Assembly (NCBI GenBank): GCA_900551615.1
Contig: URWN01000001.1
Location: forward strand, 1-64,000
Reading direction: 5' to 3'
DNA from: an uncultured Clostridium sp.
GTDB taxonomy: Bacteria > Bacillota > Clostridia > TANB77 > CAG-508
Length of the DNA stretch: 64,000 nt
In this document: piece after piece, positions 36,396-45,076 of the stretch
Numbering within the stretch: position 1 is the first letter of the stretch
Layout: the number at the start of each line of letters is the position of its first letter
The notes under the pieces: generated by a model
Seen by the model: only the letters and a program-made list of their open reading frames with translations
Databases searched by the model: none
What the model was told of the DNA's origin: nothing
Made by a program: the position numbers and the translations under genes

Positions 36396-36953
36396 ATGAG
36401 TGAAATTTTAAAAAAACCAATAGTAACAATAGAAATGGAAGACGGAGGAATAATAAAACTAGAACTATACCCAAGCAAAGCACCAGAAACAGTAAACAAC
36501 TTTGTAAACCTAATACAAAAAGGATTCTACAACGGACTAATATTCCACAGAACAATTCCAGGATTCATGGCACAAGGAGGAGACCCAGAAGGAACAGGAA
36601 TGGGAGGACCAGGATATGGAATAAAAGGAGAATTCAAAGAAAACGGAGTTGAAAACAATATTTCACACGTAAGAGGAATCATATCAATGGCAAGAAGTAT
36701 GGCACCAAATAGTGCAGGTTCACAATTCTTTATAGTAACAGATGACTCTGAATTTTTAGATGGCAAATATGCTGCATTCGGAAGTGTTATAGAAGGAATG
36801 GATGTAGTAGATAAAATTGTAAAATCAAGAGTAATCACAAGAAGTCCATTTGGTGGAGGAAAAGATAGACCAGTAGAACCACCTGTTATGAAAAAAGTAA
36901 CAGTAGAAACATTTGGAGTAGAATATCCAGAACCACAAAAATTTGCCATCTAA
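36396..36953 (+). CDS. Cyclophilin-type peptidyl-prolyl cis-trans isomerase
   Basis: 185 aa from the ATG at 36396 (AAAGGAAG, 8 nt). Cyclophilin signatures: GLIFHRTIPGFMAQGGDPEG (about residues 47-66, catalytic Arg in FHR), GIISMARSMAPNSAGSQFFI (about 96-115) and LDGKYAAFGSVIEGMD (about 124-139). It catalyses proline isomerisation in folding proteins, in the cytosol, as there is no signal peptide. A C-terminal tail with a Pro-rich RPVEPPVMKKV continues the barrel. The same 55-bp repeats flank it on both sides. Confidence 0.94.
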   Translation: MSEILKKPIVTIEMEDGGIIKLELYPSKAPETVNNFVNLIQKGFYNGLIFHRTIPGFMAQGGDPEGTGMGGPGYGIKGEFKENGVENNISHVRGIISMARSMAPNSAGSQFFIVTDDSEFLDGKYAAFGSVIEGMDVVDKIVKSRVITRSPFGGGKDRPVEPPVMKKVTVETFGVEYPEPQKFAI

Positions 36954-36968
36954 AATAAAAAATATTAC

Positions 36969-37110
36969 GATGAACAAACATCCCAAGATTTGGCAGACAA
37001 AATTTAAAAAATTTTGGATGACGATGAACGAACCAACCCAAGATTTGAAAACAAAAATTTTAAAAAAATTTTTGTTTTCGATGAGCGAAACGAAGTGAAG
37101 CGAAAGGAGA
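36969..37110 (+). repeat. Two 55-bp repeat units plus purine leader, before the bile salt hydrolase gene
   Basis: Units start GATGAACAAAC (36969) and GATGAACGAAC (37023); each contains CCCAAGATTTG and an A/T palindrome, the second being ACAAAAATTTT/AAAATTTTTGT. GATGAGCGAAACGAAGTG follows at 37080 and runs into AAAGGAG. The match to 36303-36386 is close over the whole unit. Confidence 0.8.
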
Positions 37111-37116
37111 AAAATT

Positions 37117-38091
37117 ATGTGTACAGCAGCAACATACAAAACAAAAGACTTCTATTTTGGAAGAACATTAGACTATGAATTCTCATACGGAGACGAAATA
37201 ACAATAACGCCAAGAAACTACGAATTCAAATTCAAAGACCAAGAACCAATAAAAAATCACTATGCAATAATAGGAATGGCATATGTAGCAGAAAATTACC
37301 CACTATACTATGACGCAATAAACGAAAAAGGGCTAGGAATAGCAGGCCTAAACTTTGTAGGAAACACACACTACAACTCAAAAAAAGAAGAAAAAGACAA
37401 CATAACACAATATGAATTCATTCCATGGATTTTAAGTCAATGCACAACAGTAAAAGAAGCACAACAATTAATAGAAAAAATGAACTTTTTAAACGAGACA
37501 TTTAATGAACAACTACCATTAGCACAGTTGCATTGGATTATTGCAGACAAAACAGAAACAATAACAGTTGAAGCAATGAAAGACGGAATAAAAATATACG
37601 AAAATCCAGTAGGCGTACTAACAAACAACCCACCATTTGATAAGCAAATGTTTGCATTAAACAACTATATGAATCTATCATCAAAATCACCTGAAAACAA
37701 ATTTGCAAAGAATTTAGAATTAGATAAATACAGCAGAGGAATGGGAGCAATAGGACTTCCAGGAGATTTATCTTCACAATCAAGATTTATAAGAGTAAGT
37801 TTTGTAAAAATGAATTCTGTTTCAAAAGATACAGAAAATGAAAGCGTTAGTCAATTTTTCCATATTCTTAATTCGGTTGATCAACAAAGAGGATGTTGTG
37901 AGTTAGATAATGGAAAATATGAAATAACAATTTATACATCTTGTTGCAATGCAACTAAAGGAATTTATTATTATACAACATATGATAACCATCAAATTAC
38001 AGCAGTTGATATGCATAAGGAAAATCTAGACAGTGAGGAACTTATAAGATATCAACTAATAAAAGAAGAACAAATCAAAATTCAAAATTAA
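37117..38091 (+). CDS. Choloylglycine hydrolase / bile salt hydrolase family protein
   Basis: 324 aa, standard length. The mature N-terminal nucleophile is Cys2 (MCTAATYKTKDFYFGRTLDY), with Arg16 and Asp19 in the positions used for catalysis. Further conserved blocks are GLNFVGN (about 78-84), GVLTNNPPFDKQ (about 167-178) and SRFIRVSFVK (about 224-233). The enzyme is an Ntn hydrolase that splits amide bonds of conjugated bile acids or penicillin V. A bile salt hydrolase fits a gut lifestyle, but penicillin V acylase cannot be excluded. RBS AAAGGAG from the repeat leader. Confidence 0.9.
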   Translation: MCTAATYKTKDFYFGRTLDYEFSYGDEITITPRNYEFKFKDQEPIKNHYAIIGMAYVAENYPLYYDAINEKGLGIAGLNFVGNTHYNSKKEEKDNITQYEFIPWILSQCTTVKEAQQLIEKMNFLNETFNEQLPLAQLHWIIADKTETITVEAMKDGIKIYENPVGVLTNNPPFDKQMFALNNYMNLSSKSPENKFAKNLELDKYSRGMGAIGLPGDLSSQSRFIRVSFVKMNSVSKDTENESVSQFFHILNSVDQQRGCCELDNGKYEITIYTSCCNATKGIYYYTTYDNHQITAVDMHKENLDSEELIRYQLIKEEQIKIQN

Positions 38092-38166
38092 AAAGATAAC
38101 TTGACACTATACTTAACATTATTTCAAAAGTGCTTAAACCTAAACATTTTCGAAAATAAACAAAGA

Positions 38167-38214
38167 AGCGGGCGTTAAAATATTTGAAAAGAATAAATAT
38201 TATTAACGTCCGCT
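38167..38214. terminator. Large hairpin after the hydrolase gene
   Basis: AGCGGGCGTTAA (38167-38178) pairs with TTAACGTCCGCT (38203-38214), 11 of 12, with extra A/T pairs inside. No strong T run, so termination is likely but not certain. Confidence 0.55.
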
Positions 38215-38388
38215 GTTAACATTTCAGGAGTTTTCTAAAACGTGTGAATAAACAATATTTTAGTTACCTTTAAAAGTTAGCATAAAAAATTAACCAAAAT
38301 CATAAAAAATATTTACTCATATCAAAAAATAGAGTATAATAAACAAAACTTTTGCTTATTTCACCAAAAACAAAAGGAGGAAAAAGAA

Positions 38389-39003
38389 ATAAGTAAAAAT
38401 ATTTTAATCATAGGAACACCACGATGTGGTAAATCAACAATTTCAAATCAATTATTTCAAAGAAATAAAAATTATGAGTTAGTGAGAGGAGATATAGTCT
38501 CATTAGCATTAGGAATATTATATCGAAGAAAAAAATTTTCCCAAATGAAACCCAAAAACGGAATATTAGAGCTAGACCCAAAAGAAATTAATCTTCCAAA
38601 TGAGGTAATTACAAAGGTATTTTATGAAATGGTGGATCAAATGAAAATAGACTTAAGAAAAGCAAAAAGGAAAATGATATTTGAAACCCATGAAATAAGC
38701 ATAGAAAATGCTAAAAAACAATTTAAACCATTAGGATTTGACATCTACTGCATGGGAATGCCAAACGAAAATGTAGAACATTTAATGAAACAAATAAGAA
38801 AAAATGATGACAATAACGACTGGACCAGAGGAATAGGAAGTGTAAGACTAGAACTTATATGCAAACATATTATTAATCAAAGCAAGAAAAATGCAGAAGA
38901 ATGTAAAAAGTATAATATTAAATTTTTTGATACATCAGGAAAAAGAGAAGAGAAAATTGACAAAATAATAAAAATAATTGAAGAAAAAAGCATCAAAGCA
39001 TAA
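38389..39003 (+). CDS. P-loop kinase-like protein with apparent ATA start
   Basis: 204 codons in one frame from ATA at 38389, 8 nt after AAAGGAGG. The first in-frame ATG/GTG/TTG (GTG 38482) would remove the Walker A motif LIIGTPRCGKSTISNQL (about residues 6-22). The real start must be upstream, and only ATA is placed correctly. The rest is a small kinase-like fold: FETHEIS (about 105-111) may be Walker B, and GIGSVRLEL lies near residue 148. Substrate unknown; it resembles nucleoside or adenylate kinase-like P-loop proteins. Confidence 0.65.
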   Translation: MSKNILIIGTPRCGKSTISNQLFQRNKNYELVRGDIVSLALGILYRRKKFSQMKPKNGILELDPKEINLPNEVITKVFYEMVDQMKIDLRKAKRKMIFETHEISIENAKKQFKPLGFDIYCMGMPNENVEHLMKQIRKNDDNNDWTRGIGSVRLELICKHIINQSKKNAEECKKYNIKFFDTSGKREEKIDKIIKIIEEKSIKA

Positions 39004-39218
39004 AACAACAATAATTAAAAACACATAAAATTAAAGACAAAAAATCTATACATAGAAAATTAACAAAATATTTTGGTGAAAAAGCAAAAGTTTAAAAAAA
39101 TTAATACAACAATCCACATATTGTGATATAATAGTGGAAAACTAAAAGAAAAACAGATAATCAGAGACCAAGTAGCCCCAAAATTATCAAAAAATAAACA
39201 AAAGAGGAGATTACAAAA

Positions 39219-39974
39219 GTGAAAAGAAATACACGAACAAAACACACAAATAAAAAAAGAACAAATAAACAAACCGAAAAAATAATATCAACACTAATAA
39301 TCATAATATTCATAATAGCAAGTCTAATATTAAATAAGCAAGAAAACAACAATGCAGAAAACCAGTCAAATGAAATAACTACAAACTACAACCTAAGTAA
39401 CATACCAGAATACACAGATAAAATATACACAGAAATAAACAACAATAAACCATACTTTGAAGAAAAAGAACACACCACAAAAGCATTTGAAAACTACAGT
39501 CAACTAGACAATTTAAAAAGATGCGGAGTAGCATATGCAAATATATGCAAAGAAGTAATGCCAACAGAAAAAAGAGGATACATCAGCAACGTAAAACCGA
39601 CAGGTTGGAAACAAGCAAAATATGACGGAGAATTTTTATACAATAGATGTCATTTAATAGGCTACCAATTAGCAGGAGAAAATGCAAACGAATTAAACCT
39701 AATAACAGGAACAAACTACTTCAATGTTGAAGGAATGCTACCATTTGAAAATAAAGTAGCAGAATATATAGGAAAAAACAATAAAAACCATGTGCTTTAT
39801 AGAGTAACACCAGATTTTAAAGGAGACAACAAAGTAGCCAGTGGTGTTGAAATGGAAGCATATTCTGTAGAAGATAATGGACAAGGAGTAAGCTTTAACG
39901 TATATGTATACAATATTCAACCAGGAATAACAATAAATTATCAAACAGGCGAAAGTTCAAAAAGTAGCAAATAG
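39219..39974 (+). CDS. Secreted or anchored DNA/RNA non-specific endonuclease
   Basis: 251 aa, GTG start after AGAGGAG. A basic N-terminus and one membrane segment (about residues 23-44) anchor it outside. The nuclease domain carries YNRCHLIGYQLAG (about 144-156; NRxH variant of the DRGH/NRSH motif) and NLITGTNYFNVEGM (about 164-177, metal Asn). This is the EndA/streptodornase-like beta-beta-alpha metal nuclease group. With comEA elsewhere in the window it may process incoming DNA for transformation, or simply scavenge nucleotides. The tail is Ser/Lys-rich. Confidence 0.88.
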   Translation: MKRNTRTKHTNKKRTNKQTEKIISTLIIIIFIIASLILNKQENNNAENQSNEITTNYNLSNIPEYTDKIYTEINNNKPYFEEKEHTTKAFENYSQLDNLKRCGVAYANICKEVMPTEKRGYISNVKPTGWKQAKYDGEFLYNRCHLIGYQLAGENANELNLITGTNYFNVEGMLPFENKVAEYIGKNNKNHVLYRVTPDFKGDNKVASGVEMEAYSVEDNGQGVSFNVYVYNIQPGITINYQTGESSKSSK

Positions 39975-40047
39975 AGATAACATATAGAACAATTAAATTC
40001 GCCCAAAATTATAAAAAATAAAAAAAACAAAAAGGAGAGAATTTTTA

Positions 40048-40476
40048 TTGAAATTAGAAATCTTTAACAAACTAGCAAATGATGTAAAAGAGAGTAATTT
40101 GGTAGAAAACTTTATACAAGAACTATCAAAATACCTTGAAAACGCAAAAGAAAAAGGAGAACAAAATATGAATATACCAAATAATAACAACGAAAGTAAC
40201 AATGAAATTAGCAATGAAAAAACATTAAAACAGCAAGAAAATCTAAACCAAAACAGAGAAGAAAACTGTTTATATCAAGTAGTAGATTTTAGTGTAAATG
40301 GAGTATACCTACTAAACAAAAACACAAACAAAATCTTCGAAGAAACAGAAATATCACAAGAACTAAAAAATCAAATTCAAAATGACAGTATATTAAGATA
40401 CAAAAATGGCGAATATGTTTATGAAGAAGAACTAACAGAAGAATTTTTCAATAATCTAGAAGATATAGACCAATAA
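40048..40476 (+). CDS. Unknown acidic protein
   Basis: 142 aa from TTG, preceded by AAGGAGAG at 8 nt. Residues 1-35 form an amphipathic helix (LEIFNKLANDVKESNLVENF), then a low-complexity Asn/Glu linker (about 36-75), then a compact domain (LYQVVDFSVNGVYLLNKNTN through EELTEEFFNNLED). No known family. The domain could be a small protein-binding module. It stands between the nuclease and yfcE genes with its own ribosome site. Confidence 0.6.
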   Translation: MKLEIFNKLANDVKESNLVENFIQELSKYLENAKEKGEQNMNIPNNNNESNNEISNEKTLKQQENLNQNREENCLYQVVDFSVNGVYLLNKNTNKIFEETEISQELKNQIQNDSILRYKNGEYVYEEELTEEFFNNLEDIDQ

Positions 40477-40530
40477 AATAGAAAATCAGATATACTCTAA
40501 AAAAGGCATATTAAAAAAGGAGGATAAAAA

Positions 40531-41067
40531 ATGAAAGCATTAGTAATATCAGATATCCACGGATCAGGATATTATGGAGAAAAAATAAAAGAAATAAATG
40601 AAAAGGAAAAACCAGACAAAATAATACTATTAGGAGACTTATATTATCATGGACCAAGAAATGATTTAAGCCAAGAATACAATCCAATGAAAGTAGCTCA
40701 AACGCTAAATTCATTAAAGGACAAGTTGTTGGTAGTAAGAGGAAACTGTGACGCAGAAGTAGACGAAACAATATCAGAATTCAAATTTCAAGACCACATT
40801 TTAATGGAAATAAACGGCAAAAAATTTTACTTTACACATGGACACAAATATAACATTGAAAAAATACCATATGACGACTTTGATATAATGATATATGGCC
40901 ATATTCATCAAGGATTTATCCAAGAAAAAGAAGGATACATCTTTGCAAATCCAGGCTCTATCTCACTTCCAAAGTGCAACACAGAACATAGTTATATAAT
41001 AATTGAAGACAACAAAATAATATTAAAAAATGTAGACGGAAAAGTTATACAAGAATATGAATTTTAA
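40531..41067 (+). CDS. yfcE: YfcE-type metallophosphoesterase
   Basis: 178 aa. Metal-binding motifs are in order: SDIHGSGYY (residues 6-14), LLGDLYYHGPRN (about 36-47), VRGNCDAEVDE (about 70-80), THGHKYN (about 104-110) and YGHIHQGF (about 125-132). YfcE is a manganese-dependent cytosolic phosphodiesterase of unknown natural substrate. The GPRN insert after the GD motif is characteristic. AGGAGG precedes the ATG. Confidence 0.92.
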   Translation: MKALVISDIHGSGYYGEKIKEINEKEKPDKIILLGDLYYHGPRNDLSQEYNPMKVAQTLNSLKDKLLVVRGNCDAEVDETISEFKFQDHILMEINGKKFYFTHGHKYNIEKIPYDDFDIMIYGHIHQGFIQEKEGYIFANPGSISLPKCNTEHSYIIIEDNKIILKNVDGKVIQEYEF

Positions 41068-41073
41068 AAAAAC

Positions 41074-41110
41074 AAAATAGTATACGATTATTAAAAACGT
41101 ATACTATTTT
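41074..41110. terminator. Bidirectional terminator
   Basis: AAAATAGTATACG (41074-41086) pairs perfectly with CGTATACTATTTT (41098-41110). It serves both yfcE and the convergent radical SAM gene, whose stop codon it touches. Confidence 0.88.
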
Positions 41111-42038
41111 AAGCTTTATAATATTTTCCTTGCCATAAATCTTGTTCTCTTAAAATTTTATCAAATCCATTCAAAACCCACTTTTTATGCAAATTCCACT
41201 CAGGAGCAACCAACAAATCTTTAGGAGCATCTCCAGAAATTCTATGAATAACAACATTTGGAGAAATATGAGTAACAACATAAGAAAGAGCCTCCAAATA
41301 ATATTCTAAAGAAATAGGTTCATAGCAGCATGCAAAAAACATATCAGCAAGAACTGTATTTTTTACAACATATGTAGAATGGATTTTCAAACCTTGAATA
41401 TTATGCATATTAATAAAATCAACAGTATCTTTTAAATCATCAAAATTTTCACCAGGTAATCCAACCATAATATGAGCTACAACATCAATACCAGCATCAT
41501 TTAATAATTTAACAGCAACCGTAAATTGGTGGCTTGAATAACCACGATTAATTAAATTGCTAGTAACATCATTAGAAGTTTGCAAACCAAGTTCAACACA
41601 AACATAATATTTATCTTTATATGATTTTAATAAATCAACAATATCTTTATTTATGCAATCAGGTCTTGTAGCAACTTCTAAACCAACAATTCTATCATCT
41701 ATTAAAGCGGCATCATATTTAGATTTAAGCATATCTAAAGAATCATATGTATTAGTAAAATTTTGAAAATAAGCAATAAATTTATTAGCACGTTCACTTC
41801 TGTAACTATTAAAATAATTTTTTACTTGATTACTAATTTTTTCAGTTATAGTATCACCAGAACCACAACGTATTAATTCTCCAGAACCCTTTTTACTACA
41901 AAAAATACATCCCCTTGTAGATAAAGTTCCATCTCTATTTGGACAGGTAAAGCCACCATCAATACATATTTTTAATGTTCTTTCTCCAAATTTCTCTTTC
42001 AAATATTTATTTAAATGTTTATATCTTTCTTCTTCCAT
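41109..42038 (-). CDS. TIGR01212-type radical SAM protein (YhcC-like)
   Basis: 309 aa from the ATG at 42038; a longer frame to 42101 would cross the promoter. The radical SAM cluster is in FTCPNRDGTLSTRGCIFC, a longer spacing than CxxxCxxC that marks the TIGR01212/YhcC group. Further blocks are IDDRIVGLEVATRPDCI, GLQTSNDVTSN and IMVGLPGENFDD. Such proteins bind a 4Fe-4S cluster and SAM; YhcC relatives act on tRNA or related targets, but the reaction is not established. The start has no ribosome site and only a few bases of leader. Confidence 0.88.
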   Translation of the reverse strand: MEEERYKHLNKYLKEKFGERTLKICIDGGFTCPNRDGTLSTRGCIFCSKKGSGELIRCGSGDTITEKISNQVKNYFNSYRSERANKFIAYFQNFTNTYDSLDMLKSKYDAALIDDRIVGLEVATRPDCINKDIVDLLKSYKDKYYVCVELGLQTSNDVTSNLINRGYSSHQFTVAVKLLNDAGIDVVAHIMVGLPGENFDDLKDTVDFINMHNIQGLKIHSTYVVKNTVLADMFFACCYEPISLEYYLEALSYVVTHISPNVVIHRISGDAPKDLLVAPEWNLHKKWVLNGFDKILREQDLWQGKYYKA

Positions 42039-42047
42039 AATGCTTAA

Positions 42048-42103
42048 AGTATAGCAGAAAAACATAGATGAGACAAGAGGAACGGTCAAAATTTGTCTCA
42101 TCT
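42048..42103 (-). promoter_or_regulatory. Promoter of the radical SAM gene with 11-bp inverted repeat
   Basis: Minus strand: -35 TTGTCT (42076-42071), 17-bp spacer, -10 TATACT (42053-42048). Only 9 nt separate the -10 from the ATG, so the mRNA would be leaderless. AGATGAGACAA (42066-42076) and TTGTCTCATCT (42093-42103) form a perfect inverted repeat covering the -35. Confidence 0.7.
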
Positions 42104-42239
42104 ATTTGTGAGATTTTGTCGATATAACAAAAAATTAACAGAAAAACTTTAAAAATTTTAAAAAAGTGATATAATACAACCGTAAAACAAAACTTACAAA
42201 AAATAAAAACACAATCAATAAAAAAGGAAAGTGATACAA

Positions 42240-44861
42240 ATGATACAACTATTTGAAATTAAGAAAAAAGTAAAACAAATGAAAAACACAGACAAAGAAC
42301 TACTAGAAAAATACACAGAAACATCAAAGAAAAGCAAAGAAGAAATCCTAAAACAATACAACACAAAAGAAGAAGGACTAACACAAAAAGAATACGAAAA
42401 AAGATATGAACAAAATGGTCCAAACATAGTAGTAAAAAACGAGAAAAAAAGTTGGATAGAATTCTTCATAAAATCATTCAATGACAAATTTATATACATA
42501 TTACTACTATTAGCATTAATAGACTTCGTACTATCAGATAAATTAGGAGCAGGAATAATAGTAGGAATAGCAGTAGTAAGTGCATTTATAAAATTTTGCC
42601 AAAACTACTCAACATATAAATTCAATCAAAAACTAAAAGCACAAATATATTCAAGTACAAATGTAGTAAGAAGTGGAAAAGAAAAAGAAGTAAGAGTAGA
42701 AAACATAGCAATAGGAGACATTATAAAACTAAATGCAGGTTCAATAATACCAGCAGATGTAATACTAATAGAAAGCAAAGATTTATTCTTGAACCAATCA
42801 GTATTCACAGGAGAAAGTGTTTTAGTTGAAAAAACAACAACTTCAAACGAACCAAAAGGAATATTTGATATAAACAACATATGCTTAATGGGATCAAGTG
42901 TAGTCAGTGGAAGCGGAACAGCAGTAACAATACAAACAGGATTTGACACATATTTAGGAAGAATGAGTAAAGAAATCGACAATAAAAAAGAAATAACAAA
43001 CTTTGAAAAAGGAATGAATAACATCACAAAACTACTAATAAAATATATGGTAGTAGTGTCAATAGCAGTATTTATAATTTATGCATTCATAAGACATGAC
43101 TTAATGGAAGCATTACTATTTGCGTTATCAGTAGCAGTTGGAATAACACCAAGCATGTTACCAATGATAGTAAATGTAAACTTAACAAAAGGAAGCAAAA
43201 CACTAGCAAAAAAGAAAACACTAGTAAAAAACATACAATCAATTCAAAACTTAGGAGCAATAGACATCTTATGTACAGACAAAACAGGAACATTAACACA
43301 AGATAAAATAACATTGCAAAAATACATAAATGTAATGGGAGAAGAAGACATAGACATTTTAAAATATGCATATCTAAACAGTTACTATGGAACAGGAATA
43401 AAAAATCTAGTTGATAAAGCAGTAATAGCATATGGAAATCAACACAAAATAAAACAAGTTCTAAAAGAATATGAAAAAGTAGACGAAATCCCATTTGACT
43501 ACACAAGAAAAAGAATGAGTGTAGTTGTAAAAAATGAAGATGGCTACAGAATGCTAACAAAAGGTGCAATAGAAGAAATTTTAAAATGTTGCAAACAAGT
43601 AAAATATAAAGATGAGATAATTCCAATAACAGAAGATTTAATAAAACAAATTGAAGTAAACGCAAATAATTTATCAAATATGGGAATGCAAGTAATTGCA
43701 CTAGCAACAAAAAAAGAATATCCAGGTGTAAATGTATTTAATAGCAGTGATGAAAGTGAAATGACATTTGTAGGATATGTTGCATTTTTAGATCCACCAA
43801 AAAAAGATGTAAAGAAAACAATAAATGACTTAAAGAAAATTAGAGTAAAAACAAAAATTTTAACAGGAGATAATGCATATGCAACAAAAAACATATGTAA
43901 CACAGTAGGATTAAGATCAGACAGAATAATTACAGGAGTAGAGCTAGACCAAATGTCAGATGAAGAATTAGAAAAAGCAGTAGAAGAAGTAGACGTTTTT
44001 GCAAGACTAAATCCATTACAAAAAGAAAGAGTTGTAAAAACATACAAGAAAAATGGCCATGTAGTAGGATATATGGGAGACGGTGTAAATGACGCACCAT
44101 CACTACACACAGCAGATGTAGGAATTTGTGTAGATTCTGCAACAGACATAGCAAAAGAGGCAAGTGATATAATCTTACTAGAAAAAAGTTTGCAAGTAAT
44201 ATATGATGGGGTAATCGAAGGAAGAAAAGTATATGGAAACATTATAAAATATATGAAAATGGCATTAAGCTCAGACTTTGGAGATGTATTTAGTATATTA
44301 ATAGCAAGTATCTTTTTACCATTTTTACCACTATTGCCAATACAAATGTTAATACAAGACTTTTTATATGATATATCACAAATAGCAATTCCATATGATG
44401 ACGTAGATAAAGAATTCTTGGAAAAACCACGAAAATGGGATACAAAAGGACTTGGGAAATTCATGAATGTAATGGGAATTACAAGTTCAATAACAGATGT
44501 AATAGCATTTGTAGTATTTTGGTTTGTATTTGGATACAACAGTGTAGACAAACAATCATGGTTCCAAACAGCATGGTTTGTAGAATGCCTAATAAGTGAA
44601 ACAATGATAATTCACTATGTTAGAACAGCCAAAATGCCATTCATAGAATCAAGAGCAAATAAATTTTTAACAATATCAACATTGATAACAATAATAGGAA
44701 CAATAGTGACACCAATATTGTTGCATAATGTAGGTACATTTAATTTTGAAATATTACCAGGAAAATATTATGCATTTGTCGTATTATTACTTATAATATA
44801 TACTGTACTTGTTCAAAGTATAAAGAAAATTTATATTAAGAAAAATGGTGAGTGGTTATAA
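42240..44861 (+). CDS. mgtA: Mg2+-importing P-type ATPase (MgtA-like)
   Basis: 873 aa from the ATG at 42240, 8 nt after GGAAAG; a GTG at 42231 overlaps that site. Motifs: TGES (actuator, about residue 197), DKTGTLTQDK (phosphorylated Asp about 348), TKGAIEE, LTGDNAYATKN, MGDGVNDAPS (about 612-621) and the P3B-type transmembrane VGITPSMLPMIV (about 300-311). About ten membrane helices and a C-terminal P-type domain are present. It moves Mg2+ into the cell at the expense of ATP. No leader riboswitch could be recognised. Confidence 0.9.
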   Translation: MIQLFEIKKKVKQMKNTDKELLEKYTETSKKSKEEILKQYNTKEEGLTQKEYEKRYEQNGPNIVVKNEKKSWIEFFIKSFNDKFIYILLLLALIDFVLSDKLGAGIIVGIAVVSAFIKFCQNYSTYKFNQKLKAQIYSSTNVVRSGKEKEVRVENIAIGDIIKLNAGSIIPADVILIESKDLFLNQSVFTGESVLVEKTTTSNEPKGIFDINNICLMGSSVVSGSGTAVTIQTGFDTYLGRMSKEIDNKKEITNFEKGMNNITKLLIKYMVVVSIAVFIIYAFIRHDLMEALLFALSVAVGITPSMLPMIVNVNLTKGSKTLAKKKTLVKNIQSIQNLGAIDILCTDKTGTLTQDKITLQKYINVMGEEDIDILKYAYLNSYYGTGIKNLVDKAVIAYGNQHKIKQVLKEYEKVDEIPFDYTRKRMSVVVKNEDGYRMLTKGAIEEILKCCKQVKYKDEIIPITEDLIKQIEVNANNLSNMGMQVIALATKKEYPGVNVFNSSDESEMTFVGYVAFLDPPKKDVKKTINDLKKIRVKTKILTGDNAYATKNICNTVGLRSDRIITGVELDQMSDEELEKAVEEVDVFARLNPLQKERVVKTYKKNGHVVGYMGDGVNDAPSLHTADVGICVDSATDIAKEASDIILLEKSLQVIYDGVIEGRKVYGNIIKYMKMALSSDFGDVFSILIASIFLPFLPLLPIQMLIQDFLYDISQIAIPYDDVDKEFLEKPRKWDTKGLGKFMNVMGITSSITDVIAFVVFWFVFGYNSVDKQSWFQTAWFVECLISETMIIHYVRTAKMPFIESRANKFLTISTLITIIGTIVTPILLHNVGTFNFEILPGKYYAFVVLLLIIYTVLVQSIKKIYIKKNGEWL

Positions 44862-44915
44862 TTTTTTGTATATCATTTTTTGAAATTAATAATTTATTTA
44901 TTTTTCGTTGCCCCA

Positions 44916-44961
44916 TTCTAAAAATTCTAACAAAAGTTTTCAACTTTTTAGAATTTTTGAA
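44916..44961. terminator. Hairpin after mgtA
   Basis: TTCTAAAAATTCTAA (44916-44930) pairs with TTAGAATTTTTGAA (44948-44961); GAACGGTCCCC follows, one of several GGGAC/GGTTC-related segments at gene ends in this window. Confidence 0.6.
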
Positions 44962-45076
44962 CGGTCCCCACGAATCACTTCAAAATATATAAATTATTAA
45001 TTTCATAGAAATATTATAAAATAAAAAATCAGGACTGAAATCACAGCACTAAAATTCATAAAAAGGGAGAAGAAAG

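Noticed and set aside
43544..44551. Long minus-strand frame within mgtA
   Set aside because: It is the antisense shadow of conserved P-type ATPase motifs and has no start signal.
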